Source of the DNA: JAJISK01 sp046759185
GTDB lineage: Archaea > Thermoplasmatota > Thermoplasmata > RBG-16-68-12 > JAJISG01
Assembly (NCBI GenBank): GCA_046759185.1
Contig: JBHIBO010000015.1
Coordinates: 1 to 36,874 of the forward strand
Direction of reading: 5' to 3'
DNA: 36,874 bases
Positions 30,336-36,874 of the stretch are shown piece after piece. How positions within the stretch are numbered: the first letter of the stretch is position 1; every line of letters begins with the position of its first letter. The notes below the pieces were generated by a model. That model searched no databases. It saw only the letters and a list, made by a program, of their open reading frames with translations, and was not told the DNA's origin. Position numbers and translations under genes: made by a program.

Positions 30336-32225
30336 GTGCCGCGAAACCTGTTTCCCTACGACGCCCCCAGAGCGGGGCAGGCCGAGTTCCTCCGCGACGC
30401 CCGGGAGTGCCTGGGCGAGGGTGGCATCCTCTTGGCGCAAGCCCCCACGGGATTGGGGAAGACGGCCGTGGCGATCGCAGCGAGCCTCGAGGTCGCCAGA
30501 GCTCAAGGGAAGAAGGTCTTTTTCACCACGGCCAGGAGGAGTCAGCATCGAATCGCCATCGAGACGGTTCGCCTCATCCGACGTGCAGGGACCTCCATCC
30601 CCACTGTGGATCTCATCGCCCGTGAGGCCATGTGCCCTGATCACAAAGAGAGCCACGCGGGAGACGGGGTCATCCGCCCCTTCGCCCGGACCCTCCTCCA
30701 CGACCCGCTCCACGCGCAGGAAGCCATCCGACTAGCGGCCCGCTTTCGCGTCTGCCCCTATGGCGCCACTCTCCACGCCGCGAAGCGAGCTGATCTCCTC
30801 GTATGTGACTACAACCACCTCTTCGACCCGGTTTCGCGGGGCGTCCTTCGTTCCGTGGGCGTCCGTCTCTCTGATCTCGTCTGCGTGGTGGACGAGGCAC
30901 ACAATCTGCCCTCGCGGGCCCGAAGCTCCCTCTCTAGCCGCATCACCGCCCCGGGCCTTGCTCGTCTCGTGGGCAGGCCGAGTTCCAGGCGGCGTAAGGC
31001 CTGCCTGGTGGCGGTGTCGCGACTCCTGGCCGCGGAGGCCCGGTTTGTGGGCGGGGACTCCCGGGTCCCGACAGAGTTTCTCGATCGACTCCTGGATCAG
31101 ATTCCTCAGCTCTCCCGTCGAGGGTGGCCCCGGGCCCGATTGACCCGTCACCTGGAACGCCTAGCGCCCTCCCTTGGACGGGAGGAGACGTTTGTGGCCG
31201 AGGACGCGATATCCCTATTGCGGGCCTGGGAGGAACCGGACCATCTTCGGCTCCTCTCCCCGCGCGAAGGGGGCTCCCTCCACCTGTCGGCCCTGGATCC
31301 AGAGCCGGCCACGGGGGACGTCTTTCGGCGCGTGCATGCGGCCCTGCTGATGAGCGGGACCCTCCACCCGGGGGAGATGTACGTGGATCTCCTCGGCATC
31401 GACCCAGTCCGGGCACGCACGGGCGTCTACCTACCCGCCTTCCCCGCGGAGAACCGCCTGCTCCTGGCGACCCCCGGGCTCTCCTTGGCCTATCGGAAAC
31501 GGCCCGCGGCGTACACGCCGTGTGCCCGGGAGATTGCACGCCTCTGCGAAGAGATTCCAGGCAATGTGGCGGCCTTCTTTCCCTCCTACGAGGTCGCCCG
31601 TCAGGTTGGCGAGGCCCTCAAGGCCTTCCCCCACAGGAAACGGACGCTCTGGGAACGGCGAGGCCAACCCAAGGCGGTGAAAGAGGGTCTCCTTCAGATG
31701 CTGCAGGCGGGCCAAGGTGGCTACGGTTCTCTGCTCATGGCGGTCCAAGGCGGGTCTCTCTCCGAGGGGATGGATTACCCCGGGAACCTGCTGAGTGGCG
31801 TGATCGTGGCCGGCTTGGCGCTTAGCCCACCGGACCTCCGTATCGAGGCATTGCGGTCATTCTACGCCCGTCGCTTCGGCCGTCAGCGGGGGTACGCCTA
31901 CGCCTACCTGTATCCGGCCATCAACCGCGCGGTCCAATGCGCGGGTCGATGCATCCGCGGGGAAGCGGACGTGGCAGCTGTGGTCATCCTCGACGATCGT
32001 GTTCTCCGCCCGTTCGTGCGCTCCCGCCTGCCTCACGGCTTCCGTCCCCGCCCGTCGGACGACGTCGCGGCCGAGGTGAGAACGTTTTTCTACGGAGGCC
32101 AGCATGAGCCGCACCGTGCTCATTCACCGCGGGGCCGAGGCCCTCATCACCAGGACGGAGTGGCGGGGGCGACCGGCCGTGGAGAAGCGACGGGTTCCGA
32201 AGGGCTACCGGCACGCCGCCCTTGA
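30336..32225 (+). CDS. XPD/DinG-like superfamily 2 helicase with incomplete iron-sulfur cysteines
   Basis: A 629-residue Rad3/XPD-type helicase. Helicase box I is APTGLGKTA (residues 36-44), box II is the DEAH sequence VVDEAHN (about 185-190), and later motifs are GTLHPGEMYVDLLG, VQGGSLSEGMDYPGN (motif V) and QCAGRCIRGEADVA (motif VI). XPD/DinG enzymes coordinate a 4Fe-4S cluster with four Cys; here only Cys near 99 (AMCPDH) and near 139 (VCPYG) match, with an extra Cys near 157. Two cluster ligands seem missing, so the cluster may be absent. Start GTG 30336. The last 41 codons run out of frame through the 5' end of bud32 (122-base overlap) and look low-complexity, so the true C-terminus may be shorter or a frameshift may exist. 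Confidence 0.9.
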   Translation: MPRNLFPYDAPRAGQAEFLRDARECLGEGGILLAQAPTGLGKTAVAIAASLEVARAQGKKVFFTTARRSQHRIAIETVRLIRRAGTSIPTVDLIAREAMCPDHKESHAGDGVIRPFARTLLHDPLHAQEAIRLAARFRVCPYGATLHAAKRADLLVCDYNHLFDPVSRGVLRSVGVRLSDLVCVVDEAHNLPSRARSSLSSRITAPGLARLVGRPSSRRRKACLVAVSRLLAAEARFVGGDSRVPTEFLDRLLDQIPQLSRRGWPRARLTRHLERLAPSLGREETFVAEDAISLLRAWEEPDHLRLLSPREGGSLHLSALDPEPATGDVFRRVHAALLMSGTLHPGEMYVDLLGIDPVRARTGVYLPAFPAENRLLLATPGLSLAYRKRPAAYTPCAREIARLCEEIPGNVAAFFPSYEVARQVGEALKAFPHRKRTLWERRGQPKAVKEGLLQMLQAGQGGYGSLLMAVQGGSLSEGMDYPGNLLSGVIVAGLALSPPDLRIEALRSFYARRFGRQRGYAYAYLYPAINRAVQCAGRCIRGEADVAAVVILDDRVLRPFVRSRLPHGFRPRPSDDVAAEVRTFFYGGQHEPHRAHSPRGRGPHHQDGVAGATGRGEATGSEGLPARRP

Positions 32226-32733
32226 CGAGACGCTTCGTCGGGTCCGGTTGCGGGCGGAAGCCCGTCTCTTCCGAGAGGCTCGGTGCCTGGGGGTCTCCGT
32301 ACCCGTCCTCTATGACGTCGACCCCGAGGAGAATCGGCTGGTCATGGAGTACGTCGAGGGACCCCTCATGAAGGCAGCCTTGGAGGCCGGCGGGGAGGGG
32401 AGGACGGACCTGTGCCGCCGCCTTGGCGCGGTCATCGGCACGCTTCACGCGGGCGACCTGATCCATGGCGACCTAACCACGTCCAACATCATCGTCCGGG
32501 ACGGGGACCTTGTCCTTGTCGACTTCGGAATGGGGGAGCGGAGCGCGGAGGTGGAGGCCAAGGGCGTGGACTTCCACCTCTTCCAGGAGGCGTTGGGGAG
32601 TGCCCATAGCGACGACACGGACCTTCTAGCAGCCGTTGTTGAGGGATACCGATCCGCCTATCCCCGGGCGGACGAGGTGATCGCGAAGGCGGAGGAGATC
32701 GAAAGGCGGGGGCGATACCAACGCGCTTCGTGA
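32104..32733 (+). CDS. bud32: KEOPS-associated kinase Bud32
   Basis: A small 209-residue kinase-fold ATPase of the KEOPS complex, which with Kae1 makes the t6A modification at position 37 of ANN-decoding tRNAs. Motifs are the conserved N-terminal VEKRRVPKGYRHAALDETL, RAEARLFREARCLGV, the catalytic loop LIHGDLTTSNII, and DFGMG. In many euryarchaea Kae1 and Bud32 are fused; here Bud32 stands alone and Kae1 is not in the window. It is read +1 relative to the overlapping helicase frame. Its stop overlaps the next gene by 4 bases (GTGA). Confidence 0.95.
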   Translation: MSRTVLIHRGAEALITRTEWRGRPAVEKRRVPKGYRHAALDETLRRVRLRAEARLFREARCLGVSVPVLYDVDPEENRLVMEYVEGPLMKAALEAGGEGRTDLCRRLGAVIGTLHAGDLIHGDLTTSNIIVRDGDLVLVDFGMGERSAEVEAKGVDFHLFQEALGSAHSDDTDLLAAVVEGYRSAYPRADEVIAKAEEIERRGRYQRAS

Positions 32734-33278
32734 CCTCCAACGAGACGAAGTTCCGGGAGGTCTCGTTGCTGCTGAAGGAGCGGGGTGTCGAGTTGGAGTT
32801 CCTGCAGGCAGCGTACCCCGAGGTCCAGGCGGAGGGACTCGAGGAGGTTGTGGACACGGCTTTGGATTGGCTTGCCCCCCTCCACGGAGGCGACCTGGTG
32901 GTGGACGACTCCGGCCTGTTCGTCCGTGCTCTGGTGGGCTTTCCCGGGGTCTATTCCGCCTACGTCTACGGGACCCTCGGCTGCGACGGCGTCCTGCGGT
33001 TGCTGGATGGGATCCCCGATCGGAGGGCCACGTTCCAGACGGTTCTCGGTCTTCGGACGGGCGGAGAGAATCGGCTGTTCCGAGGGAGCTGTGAGGGGAT
33101 CATCACGCAAGAGGCCCGGGGGAATGCGGGGTTCGGCTTTGACCCCATCTTCGTCCCCGAAGGGTCCTCCCGTACCTTCGCCGAGATGACCCGCGCCGAG
33201 AAGAATGCGGTGTCCCATCGGGGTCGGGCAGCCGACGCGCTCGCGGACTTTCTCACTCAGAGGGAGGAGGCACGATGA
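32730..33278 (+). CDS. rdgB: XTP/dITP (non-canonical purine NTP) pyrophosphatase
   Basis: A HAM1/RdgB-type nucleotide pyrophosphatase that removes deaminated purine nucleotides (ITP, XTP, dITP). Family motifs are TSNETKFREV at the N-terminus, LVVDDSGLFVRALVGFPGVYSAYV, GNAGFGFDPIFVPEG, FAEMTRAEKNAVSHRGRA. It is 182 residues, normal length. The GTG start at 32730 overlaps the bud32 stop; starts any earlier would need an IPTRF extension with no start codon. The HAM1 family usually starts with a short strand before TSN, so the N-terminus is minimal here. The end overlaps the epimerase start by 4 bases. Confidence 0.94.
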   Translation: MTSNETKFREVSLLLKERGVELEFLQAAYPEVQAEGLEEVVDTALDWLAPLHGGDLVVDDSGLFVRALVGFPGVYSAYVYGTLGCDGVLRLLDGIPDRRATFQTVLGLRTGGENRLFRGSCEGIITQEARGNAGFGFDPIFVPEGSSRTFAEMTRAEKNAVSHRGRAADALADFLTQREEAR

Positions 33279-34237
33279 CCGGACGGCAGATCCTGGTGAC
33301 AGGGGGAGCCGGGTACGTGGGCAGTCACCTCACGGAGGCCCTCCTGGACCAAGGCAACGCCGTGCGGGTGGTGGACAACCTCTCCACGGGGAGCCGGGCC
33401 AACCTGGCCGCTTCGGAAGGCCGCGAGGGCTTCGAATTCATGGAGGGGGACTTCCTTGAGAACTCCCTGGAGGACTACCTCGAGGGCTGCGACGAGGTCT
33501 TTCATCTGGCGGCGAGCCAGAATGTGCGCACGGCGCTGAGGGATACCCGCGCGGATGTGAACCAGAACATCCGCGCGACCTACAACCTCTTGGAGGCGAT
33601 GCGGCGGGTAGGTACGTCCCGTCTGGGCTTTGCCTCGACCTCAACGGTCTACGGAGAAGCAGCGGTACCCACCCCCGAGGACTACGCGCCCATGGCGCCT
33701 CTGTCGTTGTATGGCGCCTCCAAGCTCGCGGGCGAGGCGTTGATCTCCGCCTTCAGTCACACTTTCGGCCTCCAGGCGGTGGTCTACCGATTCGCCAACA
33801 TCGTGGGCGGCCGAGCTACGCATGGGGTGGTGTATGACCTTGTGGCAAAGCTGGGGGAGGACCACAGGGAGCTCGAGATTCTTGGGCGCCAACCGGGGAC
33901 GAAGAAATCGTACGTGTATCTGGGAGATGCCCTTGCAGGCATGTTGGCGGCCTGGGAGGCGCGAGGGGGCGGGTTCGCGGTCTACAACGTCGGGAGCGAG
34001 GACCAGATCAGCGTCGAGGAGGTGGCCAACGCCGTGTGCGACGCCCTCGGGCTCGAAGGTGTCCGGTATCGTTGGACCGGAGGCGTCGATGAGGGGCGTG
34101 GTTGGCGAGGTGACGTGCGAGACATGTGGCTGGATGTCCGTCGGCTCAAGGCCCTGGGATGGCAGCCGCGCTACTCCAGCCGGGAGGCCGTGCGCCTCGC
34201 GGCAAGAGACCTGTCGAAAGAAGGGCCAGCGGGGTGA
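33275..34237 (+). CDS. NAD-dependent sugar-nucleotide epimerase (UDP-glucose 4-epimerase-like)
   Basis: A 320-residue extended short-chain dehydrogenase acting on sugar nucleotides. The NAD motif is VTGGAGYVGSHL at residues 7-18, followed by VVDNLSTGS, FHLAASQNVRTAL, the Ser of ASTSTVYGE, and the YxxxK of LYGASKLAGEAL. The substrate side includes YRFANIVGGRATHGVV and KKSYVYLGD. It most resembles UDP-glucose 4-epimerase-like proteins; the exact sugar is unknown. It could supply nucleotide sugars for the surface glycans made with AglB (inference). It overlaps rdgB by 4 bases, so helicase-bud32-rdgB-epimerase form one tight operon. Confidence 0.9.
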   Translation: MTGRQILVTGGAGYVGSHLTEALLDQGNAVRVVDNLSTGSRANLAASEGREGFEFMEGDFLENSLEDYLEGCDEVFHLAASQNVRTALRDTRADVNQNIRATYNLLEAMRRVGTSRLGFASTSTVYGEAAVPTPEDYAPMAPLSLYGASKLAGEALISAFSHTFGLQAVVYRFANIVGGRATHGVVYDLVAKLGEDHRELEILGRQPGTKKSYVYLGDALAGMLAAWEARGGGFAVYNVGSEDQISVEEVANAVCDALGLEGVRYRWTGGVDEGRGWRGDVRDMWLDVRRLKALGWQPRYSSREAVRLAARDLSKEGPAG

Positions 34238-34315
34238 ACGAGTTGTCTCCACCCGCCTCGCTTGCGGATGTCGACCGCCACGCCTTTCAACTGCATGTGG
34301 AACGGTGAGGAGCCA

Positions 34316-34326
34316 CGCTTATAGGG
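34316..34326 (+). promoter_or_regulatory. TATA-like element of the ccdA operon
   Basis: CGCTTATAGGG lies about 55 bases before ATG 34376; a second stretch, CGTTATCCG (34328-34336), is closer. The gap (34238-34375) also holds a 24-codon GTG frame (34234-34308), which overlaps the epimerase stop and shows no family likeness. Confidence 0.45.
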
Positions 34327-34375
34327 TCGTTATCCGATAGTTTTCGGGCGAGGTTGAGCCCTGGTTGTCCTAGAG

Positions 34376-35032
34376 ATGTCCTTCGCCTTTACGGCGGGCG
34401 TTCTCACGGCCTTCTCCCCTTGCGGGGTTCCCTTCCTGCCGAACCTGGTCCTCTTCTACCTGACGGATGACGGCCGTCGTCTCGACGGGCGCGTGGGGAG
34501 CACCGTCTTTGCCTTAGGCCTCCTGACGTTTCTGATCCCCATCGCCGTCCTGGCTGCGGTGTTGTCAACCGTCCTCGCCCAATACACGGCCTACCTGGTT
34601 CTCATCGGAGGCGTTATCGTCCTCATCCTCGCCCTCGCCTCCGCCGCAGGAAGACCGATCATCTCCCTCCCCGGCATTCGCGTGCGACCCGGCGCCTCGG
34701 GCTACAGCGGAATCTTCGTGATCGGCTTCACGTACATCGCGGCTGCCGTCGGTTGCGTGCCCGTCCTCCTCTTCGGTGTCGCGACGACCGCCATCGCGGC
34801 GGGGTCGGCGGGGAGCACCACGCTGATCATGCTCGTGTTCGTCGTCAGCGTCATCCTTCCCACGGTTCTGCTGTCCATTCTCGCCTCACAGTACCGCGAA
34901 ACGTACAGCGAGAAGATCACCCGGCTCATGGGGCCTCTGAAGAAGGTCTCCACAGCCGTCATGCTGGGTATGGGCGTGTACCTGATCGTCTTTTACTTCC
35001 TGTACACCTTCGGGATCGTGAACGTGGCATGA
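34376..35032 (+). CDS. ccdA: CcdA/DsbD-like thiol-disulfide membrane protein
   Basis: A 218-residue, six-span protein of the cytochrome c biogenesis/thiol-relay family. Helix 1 contains FSPCGVPFLPN and helix 4 VGCVPVLLFG; these two Cys are the redox pair that carries electrons across the membrane to extracellular thioredoxin-like partners. CcdA maintains haem attachment or disulfide reduction outside the cell; no cytochrome or thioredoxin gene is next to it here. The start ATG 34376 gives MSFAFTAGVLTAFSPCG. The next three membrane proteins overlap it in sequence, so the four are probably one operon. Confidence 0.88.
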   Translation: MSFAFTAGVLTAFSPCGVPFLPNLVLFYLTDDGRRLDGRVGSTVFALGLLTFLIPIAVLAAVLSTVLAQYTAYLVLIGGVIVLILALASAAGRPIISLPGIRVRPGASGYSGIFVIGFTYIAAAVGCVPVLLFGVATTAIAAGSAGSTTLIMLVFVVSVILPTVLLSILASQYRETYSEKITRLMGPLKKVSTAVMLGMGVYLIVFYFLYTFGIVNVA

Positions 35033-35571
35033 AGGACCGTTCCATTGCGCTGATCGCCGCCATCTCGTTCGCGGTCGTCCTCGTGAGCAAGATGATCCTG
35101 CTCGAACCCCTCACCCTCAGCGGATTCGGCTTGAGCGTGGTCGTCGTCGCGGCCCTCCTGCCGCTGGCCCTCCTTCTCGGTTCTCCCGGTATCCTCATCA
35201 TCACCGTCGCGTGCGGCGTCGCTCATTGGGTCAACGACGGAGTCGTTGCGGATGCCGTAATCGCTGCAGTCGCCGTGGGCGTGGCCACGTTCGTCGCGTA
35301 CCTGGCGGTTCACCGGAACCGAAGCCCATTGCGATGGATTGCCGCAGGTTGGATTCTGACGGCCCTCTTCGTGGCTGTCATGACCCTGGGCACTTTCCTG
35401 GTCTTCGGACACGAGCCGGTCACTGTTTTGACGACGGTCCTTGCCCGGGTCTGGATTGCTATCAATCTGGTCGGGATCCCCGTGGCCATCCTCGCAAGTC
35501 ACGTGACGCGAAGGGTTGGCCCGGTACGTCCCGCTTCGGCGAGCGGGCCTCAGGGGGCGTTCCGTGAGTGA
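35029..35571 (+). CDS. Tandem membrane protein A (unknown family)
   Basis: A 180-residue hydrophobic protein with about five membrane helices: an N-terminal helix after KDRSIALIAAI, helices around 37-52 and 55-80, one at about 95-110, and a last pair after RWIAAGWILTALF. The ATG overlaps the ccdA stop (ATGA). Its final helix, ARVWIAINLVGIPVAILA, resembles the matching helix of the next two proteins (PINI or NLVG followed by hydrophobic residues). This suggests a tandem gene family, although most of the sequence differs. The layout is like the membrane subunits of vitamin-type ECF transporters (QueT-like), but no signature is conclusive. Function unknown. Confidence 0.65.
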   Translation: MKDRSIALIAAISFAVVLVSKMILLEPLTLSGFGLSVVVVAALLPLALLLGSPGILIITVACGVAHWVNDGVVADAVIAAVAVGVATFVAYLAVHRNRSPLRWIAAGWILTALFVAVMTLGTFLVFGHEPVTVLTTVLARVWIAINLVGIPVAILASHVTRRVGPVRPASASGPQGAFRE

Positions 35572-36154
35572 GGATGAATCGGTGAACCAGGCCCCTGCTC
35601 TTCTCCGACCGGTTCTGATCGCCTTGGTGTTCTTCGCGGCCTTCATCATAGGATACCTCTCCACGATCTTCTTCGCGGAAATCACCCCGCTTCCGCCCAA
35701 TCCCCGAATCGGTGGGTCCGAAGGGCTACTGTTCCGGCCCGAGGCCATCGTGGTCGCCGCTTCGTTGGCCTTCGGTTGGCCCGCTATCCTGGGCACGACG
35801 GCCGGCGTGCTGGTCCACAACCTTGCGTTTCGACTAGTCCCGGAAGGCGTGACCCTGGCCTTTGCCCTTCTACAGACGCTCGTGGTGCTCGTGGGCACCT
35901 ACGCCGGGTTCCAGGCGCGCGGCCGGGTTCGGCGTCCGTTCAACAACCTCGCGGCCACCTGGATCGTCTCCGCGCTCCTCATTGTGGTCCTTGGGACGTT
36001 CGCGGCGGTGGAGTACGGAACGGCCGTCTTGGAGGAGTGGTGGCACATCTTCTTGGAGGTGTTCCTACCCATCAACATCATCGGCCTCGCCTTCCTGGAA
36101 CTCATCGATTGGCGTCGTAGGCCGGGTGTCCGCGTGGCCGCGACGGAGAGTTGA
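35564..36154 (+). CDS. Tandem membrane protein B (unknown family)
   Basis: A 196-residue membrane protein with about five helices, starting after LLRPVLIALVFFAAFIIGYLS. A conserved-looking loop, GSEGLLFRPEAIVVAASLAFGWPAILGTTAGVLVHNLAF, resembles the loop in protein C (NPRPEAFLLAAALPFGTMAIVGVSAGV). The final helix is LEVFLPINIIGLAFLEL, again like C (FAEAFIPINIAGALFLAL). The RPEA-based loop and PINI helix are shared by B and C most clearly. The GTG start at 35564 overlaps the end of protein A by 8 bases. Not recognised as a named family; a substrate-binding membrane subunit of an ECF-type transporter is a guess. Confidence 0.65.
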   Translation: MSEDESVNQAPALLRPVLIALVFFAAFIIGYLSTIFFAEITPLPPNPRIGGSEGLLFRPEAIVVAASLAFGWPAILGTTAGVLVHNLAFRLVPEGVTLAFALLQTLVVLVGTYAGFQARGRVRRPFNNLAATWIVSALLIVVLGTFAAVEYGTAVLEEWWHIFLEVFLPINIIGLAFLELIDWRRRPGVRVAATES

Positions 36155-36169
36155 GGAATCACGGACGCC

Positions 36170-36739
36170 ATGACGCCCGGGATGGAGCCCGGTAGCAGGT
36201 GGAAGAGGGACGTCCTACCCTTCGTGGCCTTTTCCCTCACCTACGTCGCCCTTTTTGTCGGGGTGCCACCGGTCCCCCTTTGCGCCGTAGGCGCCTGTGT
36301 CTTGAACCCCAGGCCCGAGGCGTTCCTTCTCGCCGCCGCCTTGCCGTTCGGCACAATGGCAATAGTGGGCGTAAGCGCGGGGGTCCTGTCGGGGGCCCTG
36401 CTGTATGAGGCCATTCATCCGACCGGGATCACCTACATCGACGCCACGGTGGCAGCGGCGGCGTTTCTGGTCGCCTGCTTCTCTGGGCGATGGGTCTTCC
36501 GGAGAGTCGGTGCCTGGCCCGGAGCCGTGGCTGCGACCTTGGTGATTACGGGTGCGGTGACGGCGATCCTCGGTTCTTACGCCCTCGGCCTTCGGGGCAT
36601 CGGCGTGCCCGAGGCAATTATCGACGTCTTCGCCGAGGCGTTCATTCCCATCAATATCGCCGGTGCCCTCTTTCTCGCCCTATTCCCGCTCCGGAAACGC
36701 AGAGTCGAGTCCCCGTTCGCCTCCAGGGAGATCAGATAG
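36170..36739 (+). CDS. Tandem membrane protein C (unknown family)
   Basis: A 189-residue membrane protein with about five helices and a basic C-terminal tail (KRRVESPFASREIR). It shares with protein B the loop NPRPEAFLLAAALPFG, the pattern VGVSAGVLSGALLYE, and the helix EAFIPINIAGALFLAL. The ATG at 36170 is 15 bases after the stop of B. Two Cys in LCAVGACVLN are close to the first loop and have no obvious redox partner. Together A, B and C look like products of duplication in one operon with ccdA. Function unknown. Confidence 0.65.
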   Translation: MTPGMEPGSRWKRDVLPFVAFSLTYVALFVGVPPVPLCAVGACVLNPRPEAFLLAAALPFGTMAIVGVSAGVLSGALLYEAIHPTGITYIDATVAAAAFLVACFSGRWVFRRVGAWPGAVAATLVITGAVTAILGSYALGLRGIGVPEAIIDVFAEAFIPINIAGALFLALFPLRKRRVESPFASREIR

Positions 36740-36786
36740 CTGTTGCCCAGCGAGGGGCTTGAGGTCTGAGTTCGCGGCCGACAATG

Positions 36787-36795
36787 CCTTTATTG
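36787..36795 (+). promoter_or_regulatory. TATA-like element of tRNA-Pro
   Basis: CCTTTATTG is about 29 bases before the tRNA-Pro 5' end, a normal box A distance. Confidence 0.5.
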
Positions 36796-36819
36796 CGTTC
36801 CGAGGTCGTCCGGCGCGCT

Positions 36820-36874
36820 GGGGCTGTAGGGTAGCTTGGCCAATCCTTCGGGCTTTGGGAGTCCGTGACCCCGG
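36820..36874 (+). tRNA. tRNA-Pro (anticodon TGG), 3' end beyond the window
   Basis: The 5' half of a tRNA: acceptor strand GGGGCTG (36820-36826), a D arm (GGGT with ATCC, loop AGCTTGGCCA), and an anticodon stem CGGGC (36849-36853) with GTCCG (36861-36865). The seven-base loop TTTGGGA has TGG at 36856-36858, reading CCA for proline. The T stem begins with CCGG at the window edge. One extra base between the D and anticodon stems makes the D arm slightly irregular. The 3' acceptor and T arm are outside, so it is called from structure only. Confidence 0.8.

Overview
The window is a gene-dense, GC-rich piece of an archaeal chromosome, most likely from a high-GC Thermoplasmata-type euryarchaeon; the placement is inference and no marker settles the order. 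Archaeal hallmarks are Cbf5, TFB, the RibL/RibC/RibH riboflavin enzymes, Bud32, Tsr3, an AglB-type oligosaccharyltransferase, a type IV pilin, an Hps-RraA fusion, an intron-containing tRNA-Ser, and TATA elements about 25-35 bases upstream of many starts, which suggests leaderless or short-leader mRNAs. Non-ATG starts (GTG, TTG, apparently CTG) are common. No intergenic gap exceeds 300 bases; the largest are 12317-12593 and 28455-28712. I saw no insertion sequence, CRISPR array or phage gene.

Layout. 1-2000: 3' part of cbf5, tRNA-Ser(GGA), and a phosphoglucose/phosphomannose isomerase on the minus strand whose stop codon lies inside the tRNA antisense strand. 2000-4056: riboflavin/FAD operon ribB-ribL-ribC-ribH. 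4120-7635: a roadblock/LC7 protein, then minus-strand metG and a PHP phosphoesterase that seems to start at CTG, then a TRAM protein. 7670-10174: a CARF-like/winged-helix regulator divergent from an ArsR-like regulator plus small membrane protein, then TFB. 10126-15505: purine and folate block, purH-purN (minus) divergent from folD-purD-translin (plus). 15502-25615: surface block on the minus strand, with a CARDB-like membrane protein, a 2153-residue AglB fusion, a type IV pilin and two KaiC/RAD55-type proteins; trm112 (plus) and tsr3 (minus) lie inside it. 25737-30245: hps-rraA and larB, a site-2-type metalloprotease, and a B12-type radical SAM protein. 30336-36739: XPD/DinG-like helicase, bud32, ITPase, sugar epimerase, CcdA-like protein, and three similar multispanning membrane proteins in a row. 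The window ends inside a tRNA-Pro(TGG).

How the genes work together. The purine block implies folate-dependent formyl transfer (PurN and PurH use 10-formyl-THF), yet its FolD lacks the Lys and Gln of the canonical cyclohydrolase site. Hps supports ribose-5-phosphate supply, feeding purine and riboflavin synthesis. AglB, the CARDB protein and the pilin suggest an extracellular glycoprotein and pilus system. The most unusual items are the AglB fused to about 1200 residues of beta-sandwich repeats, the 5'-terminal hairpin that covers the pilin ribosome-binding site, the altered FolD active site, the CTG start of the PHP gene, the KaiC-like partner with a degenerate P-loop, and the three tandem membrane proteins after ccdA.
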